A stretch of DNA of 64,000 nucleotides from Acanthacorydalis orientalis (lineage: Eukaryota; Arthropoda; Insecta; Megaloptera; Corydalidae), in the NCBI GenBank assembly GCA_034766995.1, contig CM068321.1, positions 10,439,026-10,503,025 of the forward strand. The letters run 5' to 3'. Shown here one piece after another: positions 57,627-64,000 of the stretch. Made by a program: the position numbers and the translations under genes. How positions within the stretch are numbered: the stretch's first letter is position 1; each line of letters starts with the position of its first letter. The notes beneath the pieces were generated by a model. That model did no database searches. It was not told the origin of the DNA and saw only the letters and a program-made list of their open reading frames with translations.

Positions 57627-58532
57627 TAGGGGTACCGGAATTTTTTTTCATTCAGATGATAGTGTTTCTGGAGGAAATCGAAGCAAATCCAGAATTAACA
57701 ATTCAAGAATTGTCTAATAGACTTCAGTGCCTCTAGCCAATAGTACAAAAACACATGAAAAAAATGGAAAAATCTGGAGGGAAGGTATTTGTATACTGCA
57801 CGATCTTACTGAAGAAAACAAAATGGTTCGGGTAAGCACGTGTACTTCACTCAAGATAAGGGTCTCCGCTAAACCTTTTTTAAAACGTATTGTCACAGGT
57901 GACGAAAAATGGATCCTTTATGACAACAGAGAACTTAATAAATAATGGATGAACCAAATCCGAAAGCTAGACCATCTCCTAAGCCTAGTTTGACCATTTG
58001 AAAGATATTGCTCTGTTTTTGGTGATATTATAAAGGAATTATCGTCTCATTGTCTCAAGGAATGAACGTCTCATTTATTATAAGACGTTTAACTCGGGAG
58101 AAACTGTTAATTCGGATCTCTATTGTGAACAACTGTATCGCTCGAATGAGAATTTAATCAGAAAACGGTCGGAAACTGTACATAGAGATGGTGTTATTCT
58201 ACAAAACGACAACGCACGACCGAATGCAGCTAAGCAGACACATGAAAAAATTTTCGAGCTTGTACCCTCTGACTACCACTTATTTCAGTCACTGGAAGAT
58301 TTTTTAAGAAATAATACACATAGAGATATGAATCATGTTAAAATGGCCCTTGAAAAATTTGTTTCTAAAAAGAACCATAAACTTCATAAAATATGAATAT
58401 TTTTTCTTCCTGGTAGATGGTAGAGTGTGATAAATAATCGTAGGAACTATATTATTCTGTAAAGTAGAAATTTTTCTTCTTAATTGATTTTTATTTTAAT
58501 ATAAAAAAACGAAAAATTTTCCAGTACCCCTA
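57627..58532 (+). mobile_element. mariner-like element, fourth type, both TIRs, internally deleted
   Basis: TIRs TAGGGGTACCGGAATTTTTT at 57627 and, reversed, TAGGGGTACTGGAAAATTTT at 58532, with (TA)n on both sides, so it inserted into a TA array. Length 906 bp against about 1.3 kb for a complete mariner. Transposase remnants fill it (next entry). TIR sequence and protein both differ from the other mariners in this window. Confidence 0.87.
57650..58396 (+). pseudogene. mariner-like transposase pseudogene, three Asp visible
   Basis: The N-terminal HTH region is represented by ANPELTIQELSNRLQ-type text (57680-57725), then LTEENKMVRVSTCTSL, the first catalytic block FLKRIVTGDEKWILYDNREL (57875-57940), a decayed WD-KGI block (58020-58050), the second block VILQNDNARPNAAKQTHEKI (about 58190-58250) and the third PSDYHLFQSLEDFLRNN (58265-58315). 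KIFEL joins PSDYH directly: the roughly 15 residues normally between them (HPPYSPDLA region) are deleted, so the second-to-third Asp spacing is shortened. Stops at about 57733 and 57943 and several frame changes complete the damage. Confidence 0.83.
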
Positions 58533-58533
58533 A

Positions 58534-58565
<32 letters not shown>

Positions 58566-60120
58566 TATGAAAATGTGTATTGATTTTGATATTCTGATAT
58601 TTTGTATGCTAATGTAAATAACTTTTTGATAAAAGTTATGCATTAGTCAGAATTTAAAACTATAATCTTTATAATCATTATTGTTAATAATTCAATAAAG
58701 TGTAAAACTTTTTTTAATTTAAAGAATATCAATAGTTTTTGAGAAAGAAGACAGATGTTTTAAAAATCATGAAATTAAATAATTATATTCATTTCTAATA
58801 ACTACAAATGGAAAGTAAAAGTTATTTTTATAATTAAAATATTTTTCCCGCAGGCAAAATTAAATAAAGGACTATAACAAACTCATGTAGTTCAAAATCG
58901 TTATTTTATGAAAATATTATATTTTTATGTAAAAGATCCAATTGTATTATATTTAAAATCTTCTTCAATTCCAGTATACTTGTTTGTTTAAAATATAACG
59001 AATATAATCTTTTGAAAAAGGTATCTTCTTTGTTTTCAAATCTGGATTTATATTTATTATTGTTCCATTACGAAAAAAATTACCTGTTTACAAATATATC
59101 AATATATTTAAATATTCAAATCAATTTTTATTTAAAATATCATATTTCTATACAAATAGAAATTTAAATACTAACATATTTAAATTCATTTTGTGTACAA
59201 GATAATGGTTATATTACTGTGACATTTAAACGTTTCAACAATTTATTTTCATAGAATGTTGTACTTGTTATAAAATATTAGTATAATAAATGTCATTTCA
59301 TTTATTTATGATCATTTATATTAGAGAAATTTGAAAATTATATTCTAACAAACGTCAGTTCCAGTATTTAATAATAAATAATTATTTGGACAAGCACTTG
59401 GGTTCAATTAATATTTTTTGTGATTTAAATAGTTTGATGAATATTAGGATTTCAGTTATTATAAAATAATTTTCCTCTTTGATAAGTAGTTGTTTATGAT
59501 TACATATATAGTCTTGAAAAATACAACAGGAGTGATAAAAATGAATAAGACTAATTATAAAAACGCAAAACAAAATATATGTTTCTGTATTCTTAATCAT
59601 TGATTTTTTAAATAAATATTTTAGAAATATTTAAAGCAGAAATATAGAATTATTTAGTAGAAGCAATATTAATCAAAAATTATCAAAAAGAAGTTGCGCT
59701 ATTATTTTTATAATTTTGAATTTTTTTTTATTATAATAAATTTTTATTTTAGAATACATGCTCATAGATAATAATCACTGATTAAATTAACAGTCACTGA
59801 GTATTTTATACAGAATTATTTTTGAAAACAATGACTAATGAGAATGATAAAATATCAGGATAGAAAATCAAGACGAATCAGTAAAACATAATTTAGTGAC
59901 AAAAAGTAGTAACAGTAATATAAAACGTTCCAGACATTGTTTCGTTTACGTTTCGAAATAAAAAGAAAACGATAATTTAATATGCTTTATACAAAAATCA
60001 TAATATGTATTATTTGAACAAATTAATTTTTACAAATAGTAAAAAACATTCGTATTGATTATCTTTGACTGTTTCTGGACATTTAGATAATAATCATCAA
60101 AGCGCTGAGGTATAGACAAA
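58533..60120. other. AT-rich stretch, nothing recognised
   Basis: Short TA/GA run at 58535-58566, then AT-rich DNA with stops in all frames. Minus frame 59382-59600 has no domain. Confidence 0.6.
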
Positions 60121-60169
<49 letters not shown>

Positions 60170-60190
60170 ATGTATTTATATATATATACA
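60121..60190. repeat. (CT)n-(TA)n microsatellite
   Basis: CTCTCT run passing into interrupted TA repeats. Confidence 0.95.
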
Positions 60191-60564
60191 TCAATCAAGT
60201 ATTTGAAAAAAATTAGTTATTAAATATATAATTTTAATAAGTTTTATTATGCTATTATTTGAGTAACACAGTATTGTATTTTTAAAATGCATTATTTATT
60301 AACTGTATCAACATTAATATTAACAACAAATTACTTGTATTGTTAAATTGTGAATAAATTCATGTGAAAGATATGTTTTAGACGATATATTCAAGTAAAA
60401 ATGTTCAGAACATTTATAAAATAATTAAGTGATATGCACAAAGTAGTTTCAATGGACGATTTCTATTTTACAAATAGAAATTTTCCACAGATGTTAAATT
60501 TGTAGTTATATATGAAGAAGGATAGAGTTATATATAAAGATATTAAATTTGTAGAGTTATATAT
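60191..60564. other. AT-rich stretch; local duplication before the LINE
   Basis: TAAATTTGTAG ... GTTATATATGAA occurs at 60496-60514 and again at 60542-60567, just before the LINE starts. It could be part of a target-site duplication or a local slippage product. Confidence 0.45.
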
Positions 60565-61185
60565 GAAATAATTATAAATGATGACTCAACAATCGAACAA
60601 GTTGAAGAGTTTAAATATCTAGGGTCGGTAGTAGATAAGAACGGAATAGGTGAAAGAGAAATCAAACACCGATTACAAGAAGCAAAGAAAATAATTGGCT
60701 GCCTAAACTCGCTATGGTGGGGCCGAAACATTTTTAAAAAAACGAAAAAACATATAGGACGTGTTATGGTAGAGTCCACCCTCTGTTATGGAAATGAGAT
60801 CTGGACAATCAATGCCGAGACAAAGCGAAGGCTGAATGCAGTAGAAATGGATTACTTCCAACGAAGTGTAAGAGTCCCTAGGCTTCAGCACATAACAAAT
60901 GAAGAAATTAGACGTCGAATGAATGCTCGAGAGACAGTTACCGATAGGATAGCACTTCGAAGTTTAAGATGGTTTGGGCATTTGATGCGAATGCCAGAGG
61001 AAGGATGGCCACAGCGGATATTCAAATGAGTCCCACCAGGAAAACAGAAACGTGGACGACCTCGGCTTTCCTGGAACGAAGGGATAACAAAGGCCATGGA
61101 GAAGAGACAGCTAAACGAGGAAATGACTCAGGACCGGGAATCTTGGAAAAGAGGATTGGTCAAGCGGCATCTAGCTGTATTTTGA
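60565..61185 (+). pseudogene. LINE reverse transcriptase C-terminus, one nonsense codon
   Basis: A single frame runs from about 60565 to a TGA at 61183-61185, interrupted only by TGA at 61027-61029. Upstream part: DDSTIEQVEEFKYLGSVVDK, KHRLQEAKKIIGCLNSLWWG, ESTLCYGNEIWTINAETKRR, YFQRSVRVPRLQHITNEEIR and ALRSLRWFGHLMRMPEEGWP. Downstream part: VPPGKQKRGRPRLSWNEGIT, KAMEKRQLNEEMTQDRESWK. This is the post-RT region of a non-LTR retrotransposon ORF2 (YLGS, YG-E-WT, GHL-RMP, KRGRPR-SW). The stop replaces the Trp usual before VPPGKxKRGRPR (TGG to TGA). The 5' truncation, the lack of other lesions and a different family from 21262 / 42661 point to a young insertion. A (TA)n and GAAGAAGAATAATAAT tail follows. 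Confidence 0.88.
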
Positions 61186-62135
61186 TAAAATTACATATTA
61201 TGTTTCATAAATATTATATTGTAATATCAAGCTCAAATATATATATATATATATATGAAGAAGAATAATAATTTTATCTAATATATAATTATATCAGATA
61301 AAAATAGAGAGAATATTTTTGTATTCACGCTAATACAATGAAAGCATTGACAAATAGGAACGGGAACTGTTAGTCGTTCTATTTTCTAAAAATTCTTTCC
61401 TCAATAGTGCTAACTGAATCAAATGAAAATTTACAAAAGAAGTATAGCTGGTTTCTGTGTCAGTGCTGTATATGTTTCCATATTTGTTAATAGTTGATGC
61501 AAGAAATTCACTTGGGTTATTAAAAGCTTCTTGTTTCTGATCTTAGATACGAATAACTACAGACAATGATAACAGATAATTTTGATATTGTTTTCCTGCC
61601 TTGTGGCACACAAAGAAGCGCTACGCAGAACTCTGTTTCTGCTAGTTCTGCCGCTACCCTCTTCTTTGATTCTGTCACGACCTTTAAATATTTTCTATAT
61701 ATATATATATATATAATTTAATAATAACCATATATTGTATTATAAACAGTATATAGTAAATATGATTCTAACTATACAATGACTACAAACATTTGTTAAA
61801 ATATTCATATAAATATGAAAGAAAATATAAAAAAGTAGTAATATAAAAGTGAACTGCTTTAATTATATTATAATTCAATTATAATCTTATACTGTATATC
61901 AGATTTTTATAATTAAGTATAAAATATATAAAAAATATATTTATAATATATATTTATAAATATTATATTTATAAATATATATTTTCAATATATAAATATT
62001 ATTTAATTTATTTGAATATGTTGTTTGAACATCCGTAAGTAAATTCGATTAGAGTAGTAATATAAAATGAACGAGATTGAATTTATATGTCGAACAGTTT
62101 GTAACTTATGACATGCAAGCTTAAAAAAAGAATAA
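61186..62135. other. AT-rich stretch with (TA)n at 61237-61257 and 61697-61715
   Basis: A small less AT-rich block at 61595-61690 (GCACACAAAGAAGCGCTACG, GCCGCTACCCTCTTCTTTGA). No gene recognised. Confidence 0.5.
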
Positions 62136-62372
62136 AAACAGTCTTCATCGACATTGTGACCGTTTAAATATTCATCGAACAAATAATATCTTATTTTAAT
62201 CTACATCGTCGTGCTTACATTGTATATTTGACAGATATTATAAATGAACACACAAATCGACGAGTAATTTCAATGGCAAATATGTACTTTTTATTCGTGA
62301 TGACAGACCGCTTGCCGTTCCATCGATATCATCGTGCAGATGGACGTGAATATCTGTTCGACACACACACAT

Positions 62373-62419
<47 letters not shown>

Positions 62420-62770
62420 GGAAGTATGGACAGAGATACAAAGATAGTTGGATACGATGGATATGATGGAACGAGCGATCGACCGACGACTCGGTCGGTA
62501 GGCAACGCAGGCAGCAGACAAGCGCAGTTAGATAATATCGGCGAAACACAGGCCATTGAAAGAAGATCAGAAGTGGGCAAATATTGACATTTGCCACACA
62601 TTCTGCACCTCGGTCAACAGAGCCGTTCCTTCTTAGAGTTTGTTCTTCGTTTCCTTCCTTCCTTCCTGTATACTTTCCTGCATGTCTTCCGTCATTTCAT
62701 CTATCAAGTTTGTTGCCAGCTCACTTCACGTACCCCTCATTTTTCTGTCTATGTGTTTTTAAATCTTGAT
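62136..62770. other. CpG-containing island split by (TA)n(TG)n
   Basis: CGTGATGACAGACCGCTTGC, CGAGCGATCGACCGACGACT and CAGGCAGCAGACAAGCGCAG flank a TA/TG tract (62378-62420). Frames on both strands (plus 62228-62587, minus 62238-62597, minus 62329-62601) overlap and pass through the microsatellite, so none is credible. A CTTCCTTCC run lies at 62650-62668. Candidate regulatory DNA. Confidence 0.42.
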
Positions 62771-63114
62771 AACAGGTTTATAGTTACAAAAATATACACA
62801 TGAACATTGATACAATTCTTATTTTTATAATAATATCAGAATGCACAATAATATATATATATATATTACAATTAATAAATTATAGAAAAAATATTTTAAT
62901 TTTAATAATGATTACACTATTTACAAGTATAATATATTTCATACATTTTTATTACAAATCTTTTTTCTAATTCAAAGCCATTATTGAATTATTTGTGTGT
63001 CCTAATTCGGTTTTTATTCTTTTCTGATTATTAAAAAGAATGTTTAATAGAATTTTTTAATAAGAAACGATTTTCTTTTAAGTACAGCTGAATAAAATCT
63101 TAAATTATATTCCA
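62771..63114. other. AT-rich stretch with short (TA)n at 62850-62867
   Basis: Nothing recognised. Confidence 0.55.
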
Positions 63115-64000
63115 TAAATTATTTCTTATCACACAATCCATAAAATAATTTTTTGATCAAAAATGTTCAATAAATATTTGTTGAACATTTTTAATAATAG
63201 AATTGTTTTTGGTTTGTTTGTGTTCTGAGAAAAAAAAATTGTTTCTGAAAATGAATTTAACTATAGTGTCAAAAGTTTTTTTATGGCTGATTCAATTCTG
63301 CTTCTAATTTTACAGTGCTTGTTTAGTTCTTTTGTCCGAGAAGTAATTTTGTTACAATATTGCGGAAAAGTTCACTTTCACAAATAAATTTTTTACTTGC
63401 TTCAGAAACCACTAAAAATGTTGTAATAAAAATGTTTAATATTTGATTTTATATCATTTTTGATTGTTTCTAACAAGCATTTAGATGTTTGTACTGTCGT
63501 ACTGAAATTTCTGAAGTATACAAAAATATGTATTAATAAAATATTTACTCATTAATCAGATTGTTCTCTTGAGCGATCTTAGGATGATGGAATCGCCATC
63601 AAAATATGTTCATAAGTAACAAATAAAAATGATTAATCTATTATAGGACTGTTCTAACTGCTTGTACTCGAATACCAGCAGTATAATGTGTTTATTTACA
63701 AACAAAATTTTGATCAAAAATATTTTCTTTTTTTGTGTTATGATTGAAACTGAATTCAGCCACAATAGCAAAACTATTGTGGAACCATGACTTCTTTGTT
63801 GTTATAATTAAATTAGCATCTTAACACATTGCTGACGAAATGGATAGATTTACCTTATTTACATTATGCCGCTGCACGACCGAATGAGTGTAACCGAGTG
63901 TGTTAAAATTAAAAAGAGAATTAAATCAGAGACAATTATTTTATATTGTAATAATTTGAGGATGATTGAATTGGTATCGAAATGTGCATAAACAACAATC
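63115..64000. repeat. Cluster of palindromic AT-rich repeats, cut by the window end
   Basis: Three copies or arms follow one another. 63115-63275: CACACAATCCATAAAATAAT, TTTTTTGATCAAAAATGTTC. 63370-63770: TTTCACAAATAAATTTTTTA, GCGATCTTAGGATGATGGAATCGCCATC, then TTTTGATCAAAAATATTTTC and GAATTCAGCCACAATAGCAA. From about 63930: TTGAGGATGATTGAATTGGTATCG. The GATGATGGAATCGCCATC core is the centre of the palindrome. The last copy runs off the window. Confidence 0.55.

Overview
The window looks like non-coding DNA from an arthropod nuclear genome, most likely an insect. The evidence is: (i) very AT-rich DNA with dozens of long (TA)n microsatellites; (ii) no compact gene layout, ribosome-binding sites or long open frames; (iii) a dense graveyard of insect-type DNA transposons (at least three mariner types, piggyBac, hAT) plus non-LTR retrotransposon 3' ends. 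A hymenopteran would fit this mix and the CpG-containing islands, but the order cannot be proved from this window. I find no complete host protein-coding gene. The window is probably intergenic or one or more long introns.

Layout. 1-7.1 kb: two relics of a mellifera-like mariner (1-812, 5791-7065), one deleted cecropia-like mariner (3134-3694) and half of an inverted duplication (2732-3694). 9.6-10.9 kb: a broken irritans-like mariner between (TA)n tracts. 13.8-14.3 kb: a mariner piece fused to a fragment of the 28S rRNA gene that includes the sarcin-ricin loop. 15.3-32.2 kb: deleted mariners (16653, 25607, 31619), a longer mariner (23240-24089), a LINE tail (21262-21690), a piggyBac deletion derivative (27467-28174) and a decayed hAT (28560-29690). 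33.5-40.2 kb: more deleted mariners, a palindromic MITE and a second piggyBac derivative (38556-40235). 42.6-43.6 kb: a LINE reverse transcriptase relic. 47-52.5 kb: further MITE copies and a direct duplication bracketing (TA)n. 53.7-55.05 kb: the inverted partner of the 2.7-3.7 kb duplication. 57.6-58.5 kb: a mariner with TIRs, inserted in (TA)n. 60.6-61.2 kb: a young LINE tail with a single nonsense codon. 63.1-64 kb: a cluster of a palindromic AT-rich repeat.

Between these lie roughly sixteen GC- and CpG-richer islands of about 150-700 bp (for example 1100-1720, 12300-12900, 14650-15120, 18780-19320, 21840-22440, 29740-30780, 45950-46570, 50030-50470, 62140-62760), often edged by (TA)n. 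They hold only short overlapping frames and are best regarded as candidate regulatory DNA or untranslated exons. None could be assigned to a gene.

No operon, CRISPR array, defence system or intact mobile element is present. The strongest signals are the mariner/28S chimera, the family of mariner derivatives that share one internal deletion, the paired piggyBac deletion derivatives, the inverted duplication about 50 kb apart and the CpG islands.
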